Position numbers and translations under genes: made by a program. The notes beneath the pieces were generated by a model. The model was not told the origin of the DNA and did not search any database. It was given only the letters and a program-made list of their open reading frames with translations. This document shows, one piece after another, positions 22,783 through 33,820 of a stretch of DNA of 64,000 bases. The stretch is from positions 120,356 through 184,355 of the forward strand of contig NZ_BDJC01000005.1 in the NCBI RefSeq assembly GCF_002005565.1, read 5' to 3'. The first letter of the stretch is position 1. Every line of letters starts with the position of its first letter. The DNA comes from Streptomyces sp. JHA26. GTDB lineage: Bacteria; Actinomycetota; Actinomycetes; Streptomycetales; Streptomycetaceae.

Positions 22783-23271
22783 ATGGCCGACTCCAGTTTC
22801 GACATCGTCTCGAAGGTCGAGCGGCAGGAGGTCGACAACGCCCTCAACCAGGCCGCCAAGGAGATCTCCCAGCGCTACGACTTCAAGGGCGTGGGCGCCT
22901 CGATCTCGTGGTCCGGGGACAAGATCCTCATGGAGGCCAACTCCGAGGACCGGGTGAACGCCGTCCTCGACGTCTTCCAGTCCAAGCTGATCAAGCGCGG
23001 CATTTCGCTGAAGGCCCTGGACGCGGGCGAGCCCCAGCTCTCCGGCAAGGAGTACAAGATCTTCGCGTCGATCGAGGAGGGCATCTCCCAGGAGAACGCG
23101 AAGAAGGTGGCGAAGATCATCCGCGACGAGGGTCCCAAGGGCGTGAAGGCCCAGGTGCAGGGCGACGAGCTGCGGGTCAGCTCCAAGAGCCGTGACGACC
23201 TGCAGACCGTGATCGCGCTGCTCAAGGGCAAGGACTTCGACTTCGCGCTGCAGTTCGTGAACTACCGCTGA
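22783..23271 (+). CDS. YajQ family cyclic-di-GMP-binding / nucleotide-binding protein
   Basis: The 162-residue protein starts at ATG 22783 with AAGGAG upstream. [34 protein letters not shown] and the final [15 protein letters not shown] are hallmarks of the YajQ (UPF0234) family, at its usual length. YajQ proteins bind nucleotides or RNA, and some bind cyclic di-GMP and act with transcription factors. It stands alone between tRNA-Tyr and a convergent membrane protein gene, and a terminator hairpin follows. Confidence 0.95.
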   Translation: MADSSFDIVSKVERQEVDNALNQAAKEISQRYDFKGVGASISWSGDKILMEANSEDRVNAVLDVFQSKLIKRGISLKALDAGEPQLSGKEYKIFASIEEGISQENAKKVAKIIRDEGPKGVKAQVQGDELRVSSKSRDDLQTVIALLKGKDFDFALQFVNYR

Positions 23272-23332
23272 CCTGCCGGATGCCCATGGCGTCCGGTTGG
23301 GCCGGCCGCGTGCGGCAGTCGTGCACGACCAG

Positions 23333-23358
23333 GGGTGGGCGCTCTCGGGTGCCCACCC
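23333..23358 (+). terminator. Terminator after yajQ
   Basis: GGGTGGGC and GCCCACCC form an 8-bp stem with a 10-nt loop followed by TTT, 61 bp after the yajQ stop codon. Confidence 0.65.
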
Positions 23359-23387
23359 TTTCCGCTGCCCGTCCGGTCCGGGCGCGC

Positions 23388-23654
23388 TCAGTCGCGCGAG
23401 TTGCCGAACAGGATCCGGTAGGCGATCAGCAGGACCAGCGAGCCGCCGATCGCCGCCGCCCAGGTGGCGCCGTCGTAGAAGTCCTTGCTGATCGGGTGGT
23501 CCAGCCAGCGGGCCGATATCCAGCCGCCGATGAACGCGCCCGCGATGCCGATGACGGTGGTGCCGATGAGGCCGCCCGGATCGCGGCCCGGCAGCAGGAC
23601 CTTGGCTACGGCTCCGGCCAACAGTCCCAGGATGATCCAGCTGACGACGGTCAT
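23388..23654 (-). CDS. GlsB/YeaQ/YmgE family stress-response membrane protein
   Basis: This 88-residue protein is nearly all membrane-embedded: SWIILGLLAGAVAKVLLPG, LIGTTVIGIAGAFIGGWI and TWAAAIGGSLVLLIAYRILF. The GLLAGAVAK motif and the Gly-zipper in the second segment are typical of the transglycosylase-associated/GlsB family. It is convergent with yajQ. The role in envelope stress is inferred from the family. Confidence 0.9.
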   Translation of the reverse strand: MTVVSWIILGLLAGAVAKVLLPGRDPGGLIGTTVIGIAGAFIGGWISARWLDHPISKDFYDGATWAAAIGGSLVLLIAYRILFGNSRD

Positions 23655-23794
23655 GCCGTGGCCCTGCCCTTCCTCGCTGTGCCCGCGCTGTCCGAGCGCT
23701 GGGGGCTCGTACCTCCGGGTGTGTTCACTTCTTCTTGGCGGGGAGGACGTTCCGGCCCCGCCCGGTGGTTGCGTCGGTCAGTAGGGTGCGGCCC

Positions 23795-25045
23795 ATGACA
23801 CCTGCGGGTTCGGAGCTGCGGCGCACCCTGGGCGTGGGCGACGCGGTGGTCGTGGGGCTCGGTTCCATGATCGGTGCCGGGATCTTCGCCGCCCTGGCGC
23901 CCGCGGCGCACGCCGCCGGGTCGGGGCTGCTGACCGCCCTCGCCGTGGCCGCCGTGGTGGCCTACTGCAACGCCACGTCGTCGGCACGGCTGGCCGCCCG
24001 GTACCCGGCCTCGGGCGGCACGTACGTCTACGGACGTGAGCGGCTCGGGGAGTTCTGGGGATATCTGGCCGGCTGGTCGTTCGTCGTCGGCAAGACGGCG
24101 TCCTGCGCCGCCATGGCGCTCACCGTGGGCGCGTACGTCTGGCCCGGGCAGACGCACGCGGTGGCGGTCGCGGCCGTGGTGGCGCTGACCGCGGTGAACT
24201 ACGGCGGCGTGCGGAAGTCGGCCTGGGTGACGCGGGTGATCGTGGCGGTGGTCCTGGCGGTCCTCGCTTCCGTGGTGGTGGTGTGCCTGGGGTCGGGGCG
24301 GTCCGACGCCGGACGGCTGGACGTCGGACTGTCGGGCGGTGCCGGAGGAGTGCTGCAGGCGGCCGGGCTGCTGTTCTTCGCCTTCGCGGGGTACGCGCGG
24401 ATCGCGACCCTCGGCGAGGAGGTACGGGATCCGGCGCGCACCGTTCCCCGCGCCATTCCGTTGGCTCTGGGCATCACGCTGGCCGTGTACGGGGGTGTCG
24501 CGGTGGCTGTCCTTTCCGTGCTGGGTCCGGCGGGTCTCGGCGGGGCGACCGCGCCGCTGGCCGACGCGGTCCGGGCGGCCGGCGTGCCGGAACTGGCGCC
24601 GGTCGTGCGGGCGGGTGCCGCCGTCGCCGCGCTGGGCTCGCTGCTCGCGCTGATCCTGGGTGTGTCGCGGACGGCCCTGGCCATGGCCCGGGACCGTCAC
24701 CTGCCCGCGGCGCTGACCGCGGTGCATCCGCGGTACCGGGTGCCACACCGGGCGGAGCTGGCCGTGGGTGCCACGGTCGCGGTCCTGGCCGCCACGGTGG
24801 ACGTGCGGGGCGCGATCGGGTTCTCCTCCTTCGGCGTACTGGTGTACTACGCGGTGGCCAACGCGTCGGCCTGGACGCTGGGCTCGGCCACGACGGCGCG
24901 GGCGCGGATCGTGCCGGCGCTGGGGCTGGCCGGATGCGTGGTGCTGGCGTTCTCCCTTCCGGTGGTTTCGGTGATCGTGGGGGTGGGGGTGCTGGCCGTG
25001 GGCGTGGTGGCGTACGCGGTGCGGGGGTGGCCGGCTCCGCGGTAG
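23795..25045 (+). CDS. APC-superfamily amino acid permease
   Basis: The 416-residue permease starts at ATG 23795. About twelve hydrophobic segments are present. The first helix has the substrate-binding GLGSMIGAGIFAALAP motif, and FFAFAGYARIATLGEEVRDP is the helix 6 region that marks the APC/cationic amino acid transporter families. It is somewhat shorter than CAT-type transporters and ends close after the last helix. The transported amino acid cannot be read from the sequence. It is a single gene; a weak hairpin (25050-25076) follows. Confidence 0.9.
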   Translation: MTPAGSELRRTLGVGDAVVVGLGSMIGAGIFAALAPAAHAAGSGLLTALAVAAVVAYCNATSSARLAARYPASGGTYVYGRERLGEFWGYLAGWSFVVGKTASCAAMALTVGAYVWPGQTHAVAVAAVVALTAVNYGGVRKSAWVTRVIVAVVLAVLASVVVVCLGSGRSDAGRLDVGLSGGAGGVLQAAGLLFFAFAGYARIATLGEEVRDPARTVPRAIPLALGITLAVYGGVAVAVLSVLGPAGLGGATAPLADAVRAAGVPELAPVVRAGAAVAALGSLLALILGVSRTALAMARDRHLPAALTAVHPRYRVPHRAELAVGATVAVLAATVDVRGAIGFSSFGVLVYYAVANASAWTLGSATTARARIVPALGLAGCVVLAFSLPVVSVIVGVGVLAVGVVAYAVRGWPAPR

Positions 25046-25347
25046 GTCGCCGCCGGAGGGCCGTTCTTCCCGGCGGCTCGGCGCGGCGGCCGGTCGGAGG
25101 GCGCACGTGCGTGCCTCTGACGGCCGGAGGGACACGGGCGCGGGCACCTCGACGGGGGTGGATTCGCCCTGTCGACCGGTGCGGGGAGGGAAGTCCCGTT
25201 CCGTGGGTGGGTGGTGCGGGGCTGGGTCGGCAACTGCTCGGTCTCGGTCACGGGTTCATGATGCGAGCCGCCGCCGGTCGTCGCACGGGCCTGTGGACAA
25301 CCTGGCGGCTGTGGAGGAACGGCGGCCTCTCCCGGCAGCTTCCGGAC
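25046..25347 (+). other. Convergent intergenic region
   Basis: It holds a CCGCCGG/CCGGCGG hairpin (25050-25076) and a CGCACGTGCG palindrome near 25101, but no supportable gene. It separates the permease from the converging YccF gene. Confidence 0.5.
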
Positions 25348-25764
25348 CTACCAACCGGTCCGCGAGGTGCCGTCGGTGGCCGTGAACGGCTTGTCCGTGC
25401 GCACGATCTCGCGTCCCAGCGGGAGCAGCGAGACCGGGATCAGCTTGAAGTTGGCGATGCCCAGCGGGATGCCGATGATCGTGACGCACAGCGCGATGCC
25501 GGTGACGATGTGACCGATGGCCAGCCACCAGCCGGCGAGGACGAGCCACAGCACGTTGCCGATGCAGGAGGGCGCTCCCGCGTCGCGGCGCTCGATCGCC
25601 GTGTACCCGAAGGGCCACAGGGCGTAGACGCCGATGCGGAACGCCGCGATGCCGAATGGGATGCCGATGATCGTGACGCAGAGCAGCAGGCCCGCCGCCA
25701 AGTACCCGAGGAACAGCCAGAAGCCGCTGAGGACGAGCCATATGACATTGAGGATGGTCTTCAC
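25348..25764 (-). CDS. YccF domain membrane protein
   Basis: The 138-residue protein starts at GTG 25764, overlapping the htpX stop (GTGA), so the two are co-translated. It contains two copies of the YccF unit, each with [18 protein letters not shown], a WWL or FWL helix, and [12 protein letters not shown] / [12 protein letters not shown]. Four membrane segments result. Function unknown; pairing with the membrane protease HtpX suggests a link to membrane protein quality control, which is an inference. Confidence 0.9.
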   Translation of the reverse strand: MKTILNVIWLVLSGFWLFLGYLAAGLLLCVTIIGIPFGIAAFRIGVYALWPFGYTAIERRDAGAPSCIGNVLWLVLAGWWLAIGHIVTGIALCVTIIGIPLGIANFKLIPVSLLPLGREIVRTDKPFTATDGTSRTGW

Positions 25765-26624
25765 AGCCGACGACCTGCCATCTTCTCTAGTCGGGCGATC
25801 CGCTCCGCCATCGGCGGGTGGGTGGAGAACATCTTCGACAGCCCCTGTCCCGGGCGGAACGGGTTGGCGATCATCATGTGGCTGGCCGTCTCGAGCCGGG
25901 GCTCCGGCGGCAGCGGCAGCTGCTTCGTACCGGCGTCGAGCTTGCGCAGCGCCCCCGCGAGGGCCAACGGGTCGCCGGTGAGCTGGGCGCCGGACGCGTC
26001 GGCCTCGTACTCCCTCGAACGGCTGATCGCCAGTTGGATGAGGCCGGCCGCGAGCGGGCCGAGGAGCATGACGAGCAGCATGCCCAGGAGGCCGGGGCCG
26101 TCGTCGTCGTTCGACCGGCCGACCGGGATCAGCCAGGCGAAGTTGACCAGGAACATGATCACGGAGGCCAGGGCCCCGGCGACCGAGGAGATCAGGATGT
26201 CGCGGTTGTAGACGTGACTGAGCTCGTGCCCGATGACGCCGCGCAGCTCGCGCTCGTCGAGCAGGCGCAGGATGCCCTCGGTGCAGCACACCGCGGCGTT
26301 GCGCGGATTACGGCCGGTCGCGAAGGCGTTCGGGGCCTCCGTCGGGGAGATGTACAGGCGCGGCATGGGCTGGCGGGCCTGCGTGGAGAGGTCCCGGACC
26401 ATGCGGTACAGCGCCGGGGCCTCGAACTCGCTGACCGGGCGTGCGCGCATCGCGCGCAGGGCCAGTTTGTCGCTGTTCCAGTAGGCGTACGCGTTCGTAC
26501 CCAGGGCGACGAGGACGGCGACGACGAGACCCGCTCGGCCGAAGAAGCTGCCGATGACGATGATGAGCGCGGACAGTCCCCCGAGGAGTACTGCGGTTCT
26601 GAGCCCGTTGTGCCGGCGGTGCAC
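25761..26624 (-). CDS. htpX: Membrane zinc metalloprotease HtpX
   Basis: The start is GTG 26624 with GGAGGG 7 bp upstream, giving 287 residues; an upstream in-frame start at 26753 adds unconserved sequence. Two N-terminal membrane helices ([40 protein letters not shown]) are followed by the M48 zinc site HELSH, two more helices, and the third ligand Glu in [11 protein letters not shown]. HtpX degrades misfolded membrane proteins. It lies after the nuo operon terminator and is followed at once by the YccF gene. Confidence 0.95.
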   Translation of the reverse strand: MHRRHNGLRTAVLLGGLSALIIVIGSFFGRAGLVVAVLVALGTNAYAYWNSDKLALRAMRARPVSEFEAPALYRMVRDLSTQARQPMPRLYISPTEAPNAFATGRNPRNAAVCCTEGILRLLDERELRGVIGHELSHVYNRDILISSVAGALASVIMFLVNFAWLIPVGRSNDDDGPGLLGMLLVMLLGPLAAGLIQLAISRSREYEADASGAQLTGDPLALAGALRKLDAGTKQLPLPPEPRLETASHMMIANPFRPGQGLSKMFSTHPPMAERIARLEKMAGRRL

Positions 26625-26828
26625 GGTACGCCCTCCAAGTCGTGCAGCAGGGGAACCCTTTGCTTGCTTGTCTCGCTCGCTGTGGTTGCTTCCTGTCTTC
26701 GACGCCCCTGGTGTCGTGATGTCACGTCCAGTGGACCCTTCCGTACTGGTCAACGCCAGGCGACGGCCGCCAGTTCCCCGGCGGGCGCGGCTGCGCGCGT
26801 GGTCCGTCCGGGTGACGGCCCGGCATGC

Positions 26829-26871
26829 GGCACGCGCGCGTGGGGGGCCGAGTGCCCCACGCGCGCGTGCC
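26829..26871 (-). terminator. Strong terminator of the nuo operon
   Basis: GGCACGCGCGCGTGGGG and CCCCACGCGCGCGTGCC make a perfect 17-bp stem with a 9-nt loop, 43 bp after the nuoN stop codon. Confidence 0.85.
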
Positions 26872-26913
26872 GATGCGCGGCGGCTCGGGGGGCCCGGTCC
26901 GGAGGAGGCCGGT

Positions 26914-28437
26914 TCAGAAGAGCCCGGTGTCGGCGAAGCGGAGGATCAGCTGGGGTGCTCCGGACAGGGCGACGGCGACGAGGGCGGTCGCGGTGATCGC
27001 GGCCGTGAGCGGGGCCGGGAGGCGGTGCCGTACGGTCTCGCCCTCGGGCGCGCGGAACAGCAGTGCCGTCCACTGGAGGTAGTAGAAGAGCGCGATGACG
27101 ACGTTGGCGGCCATGACGACGGCCAGCCAGCCGAGGCCCGCGTCGACGGCCGCGGAGAAGACGGTGACCTTGGCGAAGAGGCCGATGACGCCGGGCGGCA
27201 GTCCGGCGAGGCAGAGCAGGAAGAACGCCTGGAGCAGGGCGGTCAGCGGATGGGAGGCGTACAGGCCGCGGTAGTCGGCGACGCGGTTGAGCGCCCTCGT
27301 ACGGCCCACCAGTGCGACCACCGCGAAGGCGCCGAGGTTCACGGCGGCGTACATGAGGGCGTAGGCGACGGTGGAGCCGATCGGCCGTTCGGGGTCGTCG
27401 GAGTATCCGGCGGCGGCGATCGGCACCAGGAGGTAGCCGGCCTGGCCGACGGACGACCAGGCGAGCAGGCGTACCGCGCTGTACGCGCGCGTGGTCCGCT
27501 GGCGCAGGGCTCCGACGTTGCCGACGGTCATGGTGAGCGCGGCCAGCACGGCGAGGGCCGGCGCCCAGGCGTCGGCGTACGACGGGAGGGCGACGACGGT
27601 GACGAGGATCAGGCCGGAGAAGCCGACCGCCTTGCCGACGACGGACAGGTAGGCGGCGATCGGAAGGGGTGCGCCCACGTAGGTGTCGGGCACCCAGAAG
27701 TGGAAGGGCACGGCGGCCGTCTTGAAGGCGAAGCCGACGAGGGTGAGGACGACGCCGGTCTGGGTGAGCGTGGTGAGCTGCCCGTCGACGTGCTGGACGC
27801 GTCCGGCCACCTGGGTGAGGTACAGGGTTCCGGTGGAGGCGTACACGAAGCTGACGCCCATGAGGCTGACCGCGGTCGCGGTGACCGAGGACAGGAAGAA
27901 CTTCAGGGCGGCCTCGGAGGAGCGCCGGTCGCCGTGCCGCAGGCCGACCAGGGCGAAGGCGGGCAGGGAGGCGACCTCCAGGGCGACGACGAGGGTCGCG
28001 AGGTCGCGGGAGGCGGGCAGCAGGGCCGCGCCGGCGGCGGAGGAGAGCAGCAGGAACCAGTACTCGCCCTCGGGCAGCCCCCGGTCGGCGTCCTTCAGCG
28101 CGGTGACCGACAGGAGGGCGGCCAGGAGGGCGCCGCCGAGGACGAGGAGCTGGATGGCGAGGGTGAAGGTGTCCGCGGTGTAGCTGCACACGTCGGCGTC
28201 GCCGGTGAGGCAGAAGGTGGAGCGGTCGTCGCCCACGAGGGGCAGCAGCAGGAGCGCGGAGGCGGCGAGTCCGGCGACCGCGACCCAGCCGAGCAGTGCC
28301 TTGCGGGCGTCCGCGACGAACAGGTCGGCGACGAGGACGACGAGACCGACGACCGCCGCGAGGGTGGGCGGTGCGATGGCGAGCCAGTCGACGGACTGGA
28401 CGAGGTTCTGGGCCAGGGGCTCGGCCAGGGAGCTCAT
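26914..28437 (-). CDS. nuoN: NADH-quinone oxidoreductase subunit N
   Basis: The 507-residue membrane protein has about 14 hydrophobic segments and the proton-channel core of the antiporter-like subunits: [40 protein letters not shown] and [14 protein letters not shown]. It overlaps the nuoM stop (ATGA), so translation is coupled. It is the last gene of the partial complex I operon and pumps protons in the membrane arm. Confidence 0.95.
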   Translation of the reverse strand: MSSLAEPLAQNLVQSVDWLAIAPPTLAAVVGLVVLVADLFVADARKALLGWVAVAGLAASALLLLPLVGDDRSTFCLTGDADVCSYTADTFTLAIQLLVLGGALLAALLSVTALKDADRGLPEGEYWFLLLSSAAGAALLPASRDLATLVVALEVASLPAFALVGLRHGDRRSSEAALKFFLSSVTATAVSLMGVSFVYASTGTLYLTQVAGRVQHVDGQLTTLTQTGVVLTLVGFAFKTAAVPFHFWVPDTYVGAPLPIAAYLSVVGKAVGFSGLILVTVVALPSYADAWAPALAVLAALTMTVGNVGALRQRTTRAYSAVRLLAWSSVGQAGYLLVPIAAAGYSDDPERPIGSTVAYALMYAAVNLGAFAVVALVGRTRALNRVADYRGLYASHPLTALLQAFFLLCLAGLPPGVIGLFAKVTVFSAAVDAGLGWLAVVMAANVVIALFYYLQWTALLFRAPEGETVRHRLPAPLTAAITATALVAVALSGAPQLILRFADTGLF

Positions 28438-30062
28438 CGGGTGCCTCCTGAGAGGAGCTGCTGCACGGCCGGGTCGGTCAGCCCGAGCAGGATCTTGGGC
28501 CACAGCCCGGCGACGACGGTGAGGACGACGAGCGGGGTCCAGGCGGCGAACTCGTACGTGCGTACGTCGGTGAGCTTCGGGGACTCCTGCGGGACGGCGC
28601 CCATGCAGACGCGGCGGACCACGATCAGCATGTACGCGGCGGTCAGCAGGGTGCCGAAGGCGGCGATCGCCATGAAGGTGAGGAAGGCGGGGCGGCTGAG
28701 GCCGTCGTGGGGGTCGAAGGCGCCGAACAGGGCGAGCATCTCGCCCCAGAACCCGGCCAGGCCCGGCAGGCCGAGCGAGGCGACCGCGGCGAAGGCGAGC
28801 AGACCGCCCAGGCGGGGCGCCCTGCCGTACAGGGCGGCGCCGGTCCGGAGCCGGTCCGGTGCGGCGGCGCCGCTCGTCGAGGGGTGGTGGTCGGGCGACG
28901 GGAGGGAGAGGGTGTCGAGGTCGGTGGTGCCGGTGCGGTCCTTCAGGGCGCCGACCACGAAGAAGAGCAGGCCGGTGATGAGGCCGTGGGCGATGTTGGC
29001 GAACAGGGCGCCGTTGACGCCGGTCGGGGTCATGGTGGCCATGCCGAGCAGGACGAAGCCCATGTGGCCGACGGAGGAGTAGGCGATGAGGCGCTTGAGG
29101 TCGCCCTTCGCGCCCCGCCTGGCGAGGGCCAGGCAGGCCAGGGAGCCGTAGATGATGCCGACGACGGCGAAGGCGGCGAGGTAGGGGGCGAAGGTGCGGA
29201 AGCCGTCGGGGGCGACCGGGAGGAGGATCCGGACGAACCCGTACGTGCCCATCTTCAGCAGGACGCCGGCCAGCAGGACCGAGCCGACGGTCGGCGCGGC
29301 GGTGTGGGCGTCGGGCAGCCAGCTGTGCAGCGGCCACATCGGCGTCTTCACCGCGAGCCCGATCCCGATCGCCAGTACGGCGATGACCTGCACGGACGTG
29401 GTCAGCGACCGGCCGTTGTCAGTGGCGAGTGCCACCATGTCGAACGTGCCCGCCCTGATTCCGATCAGGAGCAGGCCGAGCAGCATGACGACGGAGCCGA
29501 GCAGCGTGTAGAGGATGAACTTCCAGGCGGCCTGGGCCCGTCCCTCGCCGCCCCAGCGGGCGATGAGGAAGTACATCGGGACGAGGACCGTCTCGAAGGC
29601 GAGGAAGAACAGGATCAGGTCGAGGACGGCGAAGGTGGCGAGGGTGCCGGACTCGAGGACGAGCAGCAGTGCGACGAAGGCCTTCGGGCTCGGGCCCGTG
29701 GGCGGCTTGACGTACGAGTAGAGCGCGCACAGGAAGGTCAGCAGCGCGGTCAGGACCAGCAGGGGGAGGGAGATGCCGTCGATGCCGAGGTGGATGCGCA
29801 CGTCGAGTGCGGGGATCCAGCTGATGTCCGTGCCGGCCTGCATCTTCGACGGGTGGTCGTGGTCGAAGCCGAGCACGAGGACGATCGCGGCGAGGAGGAC
29901 GGCGCCGGTCACGGTCACGCCGTGCCTCAGGACCGCCTGCTCGGGCGACTTCCCCTTCAGCCCGGGCGGGGCCGGCAGGAGAGCCGCGGCGGCGCCGAGG
30001 AGCGGGCCGACGACGACGAACGCCAGAAGGAACTGCATCACGGACTCGTTGATATCGATCAC
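28434..30062 (-). CDS. nuoM: NADH-quinone oxidoreductase subunit M
   Basis: The 542-residue subunit starts at GTG 30062, six bases after nuoL. It shows LFFLAFETVLVPMYFLIARW (the essential Glu of helix 5) and AVKTPMWPLHSWLPDAHTAA, KMGTYGFVRI, which mark NuoM. A Pro/His/Ser insertion (PSPDHHPSTSGAAAPDR) of about 30 residues lies between late helices, compared with E. coli NuoM. It is one of three antiporter-like proton-pumping subunits. Confidence 0.95.
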   Translation of the reverse strand: MIDINESVMQFLLAFVVVGPLLGAAAALLPAPPGLKGKSPEQAVLRHGVTVTGAVLLAAIVLVLGFDHDHPSKMQAGTDISWIPALDVRIHLGIDGISLPLLVLTALLTFLCALYSYVKPPTGPSPKAFVALLLVLESGTLATFAVLDLILFFLAFETVLVPMYFLIARWGGEGRAQAAWKFILYTLLGSVVMLLGLLLIGIRAGTFDMVALATDNGRSLTTSVQVIAVLAIGIGLAVKTPMWPLHSWLPDAHTAAPTVGSVLLAGVLLKMGTYGFVRILLPVAPDGFRTFAPYLAAFAVVGIIYGSLACLALARRGAKGDLKRLIAYSSVGHMGFVLLGMATMTPTGVNGALFANIAHGLITGLLFFVVGALKDRTGTTDLDTLSLPSPDHHPSTSGAAAPDRLRTGAALYGRAPRLGGLLAFAAVASLGLPGLAGFWGEMLALFGAFDPHDGLSRPAFLTFMAIAAFGTLLTAAYMLIVVRRVCMGAVPQESPKLTDVRTYEFAAWTPLVVLTVVAGLWPKILLGLTDPAVQQLLSGGTR

Positions 30063-30068
30063 GCCTGC

Positions 30069-32063
30069 TCACGCTCCCGTGGCGACGAGGACGGTGGCGA
30101 CCGCGAGGACGACGGTGCCGGCGAGCAGCGCGCTCACATAGGTCTGCACATTGCCGGTCTGGGCACGGCGTACGGCGGCCCCGAGCCAGCGGGGCAGGGC
30201 TCCCGCCCCGCGTACGTAGGTGTCGACGACCTCGCGGTCGAGGAACCGCACGAGGCTCGCGCCGGCCTGGACCGGGCGGACGAAGAGGGCCTCGTAGAGG
30301 GCGTCGAGGTGGAAGCCGTCGGCCGCGTGGCGGTGCAGCGGGCCGAGCAGCAGCCGTCCGGGGTCGGCGGGGTCGGGTGCGGAGGCCACGTTCCCGTAGG
30401 CGGGTTCGTGGCTGGCGATGGCCTCGGCCTCGACCTGGCCGGCGTCCGCCTCGGGGTGGGCCGCGACCGCGCCCAGGGGGACGCGGGCCGTGAGCGCGGT
30501 GGTGTGCCGCCAGGCCGCGTAGGTGACGATGCCGCCGATCAGGGCCACGCCGGTGCCGAGCACGGAGGTGGTGAGGGTCGGGGTCAGGTCGGTGCCGTCG
30601 AACCAGTCGGGCAGCAGGCGGAAGGCGAGTCCGCCGAGGGCGAGGGAGGGGAGGGCGAGCATCCAGAGCACGGCGTTCATGACGACCGGCTGCCTGCCGT
30701 GGTCGGGGGCCTCGGCGCCCCGGCCGCGGAAGGCCAGCAGCCACAGGCGCGTCGCGTAGGCGGCGGTGAGCAGGGCCGTGATCAGACCGGCGATCAGGAC
30801 GGTCCAGCCCGCGGCGCCGGGGGCGTGTTCGGTGTGGCCGGTGGTGACGTGCTCGGCGGCGCCGAGGACGGCTTCCTTGGAGAAGAAACCGCTGAACGGG
30901 GGGATCGCGGCGAGTGCGAGCAGCGCCACGGTCATCGTCCAGTAGGCGTCCGGGACGCGGGTGCGCAGGTCGCGCATGCGGGACATGGCGGCCAGCGAGT
31001 TGGTGCCGGCGGCGTGGATGATCACCCCGGCGGCGAGGAACAGCAGCGCCTTGAAGGCGCCGTGCGTGAGGAGGTGGAAGACGGCGGCACCGCGGTCGCC
31101 GACGGCGAGGGCACCGGTCATGTAGCCGAGCTGGCCGATGGTCGAGTAGGCGAGGACGCGTTTGATGTCGTCCTGGGCGAGCGCGGCGAGCGCCGAGCCC
31201 ACCATCGTGACGGCGGCCATGACGGCGAGGACGGTCATCGCGGCCCGTGAGGCCTCGAAGAGCGGAAGGAGCCGGGCGATGAAGTAGACGCCGGCGGCGA
31301 CCATCGTCGCGGCGTGGATGAGGGCCGAGACCGGGGTGGGGCCCGCCATCGCGTCGGGGAGCCAGGTGTGCAGCGGGAACTGCGCCGACTTTCCCGCGAC
31401 ACCGGCCAGGAGCAGCAGGGCGATCAGGGTCGGGTGGTCGAGCGAGCCGCTCGCCACCGCGCCGAGGATCCTGGTGATGCGGAAGGAGCCGGTCTCGGTG
31501 GCCAGCGCGAGCAGGCCGATGAGGAAGGGGACGTCACCGAGCTTGGTGACCAGGAAGGCCTTGAGGGAGGCGGCCCGCGCCTCCGGTGTCTCCCAGTAGT
31601 GGCCGACCAGGAAGTACGAGCAGATGCCCATGATCTCCCAGCCGACCAGCAGCACCATCAGGTCGCCGGAGTAGACGACGAGGAACATGGCGGAGGTGAA
31701 CAGGGAGACGAGCGCGGCGTACGAGGGGTAGCGCGGGTCGTCGCGCAGGTAGCCCGTCGAGTAGAGCTGCACGCAGGTGGCGACGCAGCCGACCAGGACG
31801 GCCACGAGGGCGGCGAAGCCGTCGATGTGCAGGGCGAGCTCGATGGGGACCGAGCCGGTGGGCGTCAGTTCCGTGGCGGCGTCGACGGCCTGGCCACCGC
31901 CCTGGCGGGAGGCGACCAGGACGGCGAGGACGAGGGCCGCCAGGGTCGGCAGGACGGCGAGCGGGCGGACGAAGCCGGGTGCGGTGCGGCCGAGGAGCAG
32001 GCCGGCGACCGCCCCGAGGAAGGGCAGGAGGGGGACGAGTACGGCGAGGGTGGTCGTGGTCAC
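30069..32063 (-). CDS. nuoL: NADH-quinone oxidoreductase subunit L
   Basis: The 664-residue protein starts at GTG 32063, overlapping nuoK (GTGA). [20 protein letters not shown] and [20 protein letters not shown], with [16 protein letters not shown], are the NuoL signatures. The C-terminal 110 residues ([20 protein letters not shown] ... [16 protein letters not shown]) contain the long lateral helix and the last membrane anchor. All expected membrane segments are present. Confidence 0.96.
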   Translation of the reverse strand: MTTTTLAVLVPLLPFLGAVAGLLLGRTAPGFVRPLAVLPTLAALVLAVLVASRQGGGQAVDAATELTPTGSVPIELALHIDGFAALVAVLVGCVATCVQLYSTGYLRDDPRYPSYAALVSLFTSAMFLVVYSGDLMVLLVGWEIMGICSYFLVGHYWETPEARAASLKAFLVTKLGDVPFLIGLLALATETGSFRITRILGAVASGSLDHPTLIALLLLAGVAGKSAQFPLHTWLPDAMAGPTPVSALIHAATMVAAGVYFIARLLPLFEASRAAMTVLAVMAAVTMVGSALAALAQDDIKRVLAYSTIGQLGYMTGALAVGDRGAAVFHLLTHGAFKALLFLAAGVIIHAAGTNSLAAMSRMRDLRTRVPDAYWTMTVALLALAAIPPFSGFFSKEAVLGAAEHVTTGHTEHAPGAAGWTVLIAGLITALLTAAYATRLWLLAFRGRGAEAPDHGRQPVVMNAVLWMLALPSLALGGLAFRLLPDWFDGTDLTPTLTTSVLGTGVALIGGIVTYAAWRHTTALTARVPLGAVAAHPEADAGQVEAEAIASHEPAYGNVASAPDPADPGRLLLGPLHRHAADGFHLDALYEALFVRPVQAGASLVRFLDREVVDTYVRGAGALPRWLGAAVRRAQTGNVQTYVSALLAGTVVLAVATVLVATGA

Positions 32064-32449
32064 GCGGTGGCCTCAGCCTTCTCGGCCGTCCCGGTCGCGG
32101 GGGCGTCGGTGTCGGGGCCGTCCGGCTCGTGGCCCTCGGCGGTGTCGCGGAGCCGGTCGATGTCCGCGGTGCCGCGGTTGCGGTGGACGGCGAGCACGAT
32201 CGCCAGGCCGATGCCGATCTCGGCGGCGGCGATGGCGATGGTGAACAGGGTCAGGGCCTGTCCGGAGTGCAGGGTCTCCTCGGCGGTCTTGCCGAGCCAG
32301 ACGTCGAAGGCGACCAGGTTGAGGTTGACGGCGTTGAGCATCAGCTCGACCGACATCAGGACCAGGATCGCGTTGCGGCGGGCGAGGACTCCGTACAGAC
32401 CCGTGCAGAACAGGAGGGCGGAGAGGACGGCGGGATAGGCGAGGTGCAT
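32060..32449 (-). CDS. nuoK: NADH-quinone oxidoreductase subunit K
   Basis: The 129-residue protein starts at ATG 32449, overlapping the nuoJ stop by one base. Three membrane helices carry the conserved glutamates in [18 protein letters not shown] and [19 protein letters not shown]. An acidic tail of about 30 residues ([19 protein letters not shown]) is longer than in the E. coli protein (100 residues). Confidence 0.95.
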   Translation of the reverse strand: MHLAYPAVLSALLFCTGLYGVLARRNAILVLMSVELMLNAVNLNLVAFDVWLGKTAEETLHSGQALTLFTIAIAAAEIGIGLAIVLAVHRNRGTADIDRLRDTAEGHEPDGPDTDAPATGTAEKAEATA

Positions 32450-33099
32450 CAGCGGACACCGCCCTTGCCGGCACCGTGCGGGACGGTCGCCGGGCCGGTG
32501 GCGTCTGCGGCTCGCTCCGCCTTGGCCTTGCGGGACAGGACGATCGCGCCGACCAGGGCGGCGAGGAGGAGGACGGAGAGGGCCTCGAAGGGGAGGACCC
32601 AGTTCTGGAAGAGGCTCGCTCCCGTCACGGCGGTGGAGCCGGCGGCCGGGCCGTCCAGGTCGATCCACGTGGTCCGGAAGGCGTCGACGACGACCCACAC
32701 CAGGGCCGCCGCGGCGGCGACGGCCACGGTGAGGGCGGCCCAGCGGTTGCCGGAGTCGGCGTCCGGGGAGCGGCCGATCGGGGCTCTGGTGAGCATCAGG
32801 CCGAACAGGAGGAGGACGACGACGGAACCGACGTAGATGAGGACCTGCACCCAGGCGATGAACTCGGCGGTGAGCAGGAGGTACTCGACGGCGAGGCCGC
32901 CGAGGGCCACCACCAGCCACAGGGCGGCGTGGACGAGCTGCCGGGTCGTGACGGTGACGACGGCGGCGCCGAAGGTGACGAGGCCGACGAGGAGGAAGGC
33001 GATCTCGACGCCGGACGGGGAGAGGAACCCGTGGGGTCCGGCGGCCGTGACCGTGGTGTCCGTCGCCGCGAGGCGGACGGCGGTCGCTGCGAGCGTCAT
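32449..33099 (-). CDS. nuoJ: NADH-quinone oxidoreductase subunit J
   Basis: The 216-residue subunit starts at ATG 33099, overlapping nuoI (ATGA). Five membrane helices are present, with [20 protein letters not shown] as the conserved helix 3 of NuoJ (its pi-bulge region). The tail after the last helix is Lys/Ala-rich. It couples the quinone site to the membrane arm. Confidence 0.94.
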   Translation of the reverse strand: MTLAATAVRLAATDTTVTAAGPHGFLSPSGVEIAFLLVGLVTFGAAVVTVTTRQLVHAALWLVVALGGLAVEYLLLTAEFIAWVQVLIYVGSVVVLLLFGLMLTRAPIGRSPDADSGNRWAALTVAVAAAAALVWVVVDAFRTTWIDLDGPAAGSTAVTGASLFQNWVLPFEALSVLLLAALVGAIVLSRKAKAERAADATGPATVPHGAGKGGVR

Positions 33100-33818
33100 T
33101 CCCGGCCCTCCTGTCCCGGCCCCGGCCGGTCCGGCCCCGGCTGGTCCGTCTGCTGCTGGGAGTCGCCCATCGGGCGGGTGGGCTGCTCGGCGGCGCGGGC
33201 CTGCTCGTCGGCGTGCGCCTCGGTCGACCCGGTCGCATCGGCCGCACCCTGCCGGGTCGCACCCTGCTGGGTCGTTTCCTGCCGGGCAGCCTCCTGGCGG
33301 GCGGCCAGTTTGTCGGCGGTCTTGCGGGCGGCGGCGAGTTCCTTCGGTTCCTCCGCGCCGGGGTCGAGGGCGGGCGGTGCCGGGACCGTCCACATCCACT
33401 CGCGGAGCTTGTCGCGCTCGTGGGTGAGGTCGCGGATGTCCGTCTCGGAGTACTCGAACTCGGGGGACCAGAACAGCGCGTCGAAAGGACAGACCTCGAT
33501 GCAGATACCGCAGTACATGCACAGGGAGAAGTCGATGGCGAAGCGGTCGAGGACGTTGCGGCTGCGCTCGCGGCCGCCGGGCGTGGCCGCCGGCACCGTC
33601 TCCTTGTGGGAGTCGATGTAGATGCACCAGTCGGGGCACTCGCGGGCGCACAGCATGCAGACCGTGCAGTTCTCCTCGAACAGGCCGATCACGCCGCGGG
33701 AGCGGGGCGGGAGGTCGGGCAGGGTGTCCGGGTACTGCTCGGTGACGGTCTTCCTCGTCATCGTGCGGAGGGTGACGGCCAGGCCCTTGGCCAGACCGGA
33801 ACCGGGGACGGGGGACAT
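33096..33818 (-). CDS. nuoI: NADH-quinone oxidoreductase subunit I (2[4Fe-4S]) with long tail
   Basis: The 240-residue protein starts at ATG 33818, two bases after nuoH. It has both ferredoxin motifs: [12 protein letters not shown] and [12 protein letters not shown], eight cysteines in total, for clusters N6a and N6b. After residue about 150 comes a low-complexity, Gln/Ala/Thr-rich tail ([20 protein letters not shown] ...) of about 80 residues not found in E. coli NuoI. It is the only classical ferredoxin-type subunit of this operon and so the likely entry point for electrons when NuoEFG are missing. Confidence 0.95.
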   Translation of the reverse strand: MSPVPGSGLAKGLAVTLRTMTRKTVTEQYPDTLPDLPPRSRGVIGLFEENCTVCMLCARECPDWCIYIDSHKETVPAATPGGRERSRNVLDRFAIDFSLCMYCGICIEVCPFDALFWSPEFEYSETDIRDLTHERDKLREWMWTVPAPPALDPGAEEPKELAAARKTADKLAARQEAARQETTQQGATRQGAADATGSTEAHADEQARAAEQPTRPMGDSQQQTDQPGPDRPGPGQEGRE

Positions 33819-33820
33819 GG

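Noticed and set aside
24283..31250. Very long open frames opposite the permease, htpX and nuo genes on the plus strand (for example 24283-26211, 26554-29082, 28707-31250)
   Set aside because: They are mirror frames of high-GC genes: composition is Gly/Arg/Glu-rich, no family is recognisable, and the opposite strand carries clear nuo and htpX proteins.
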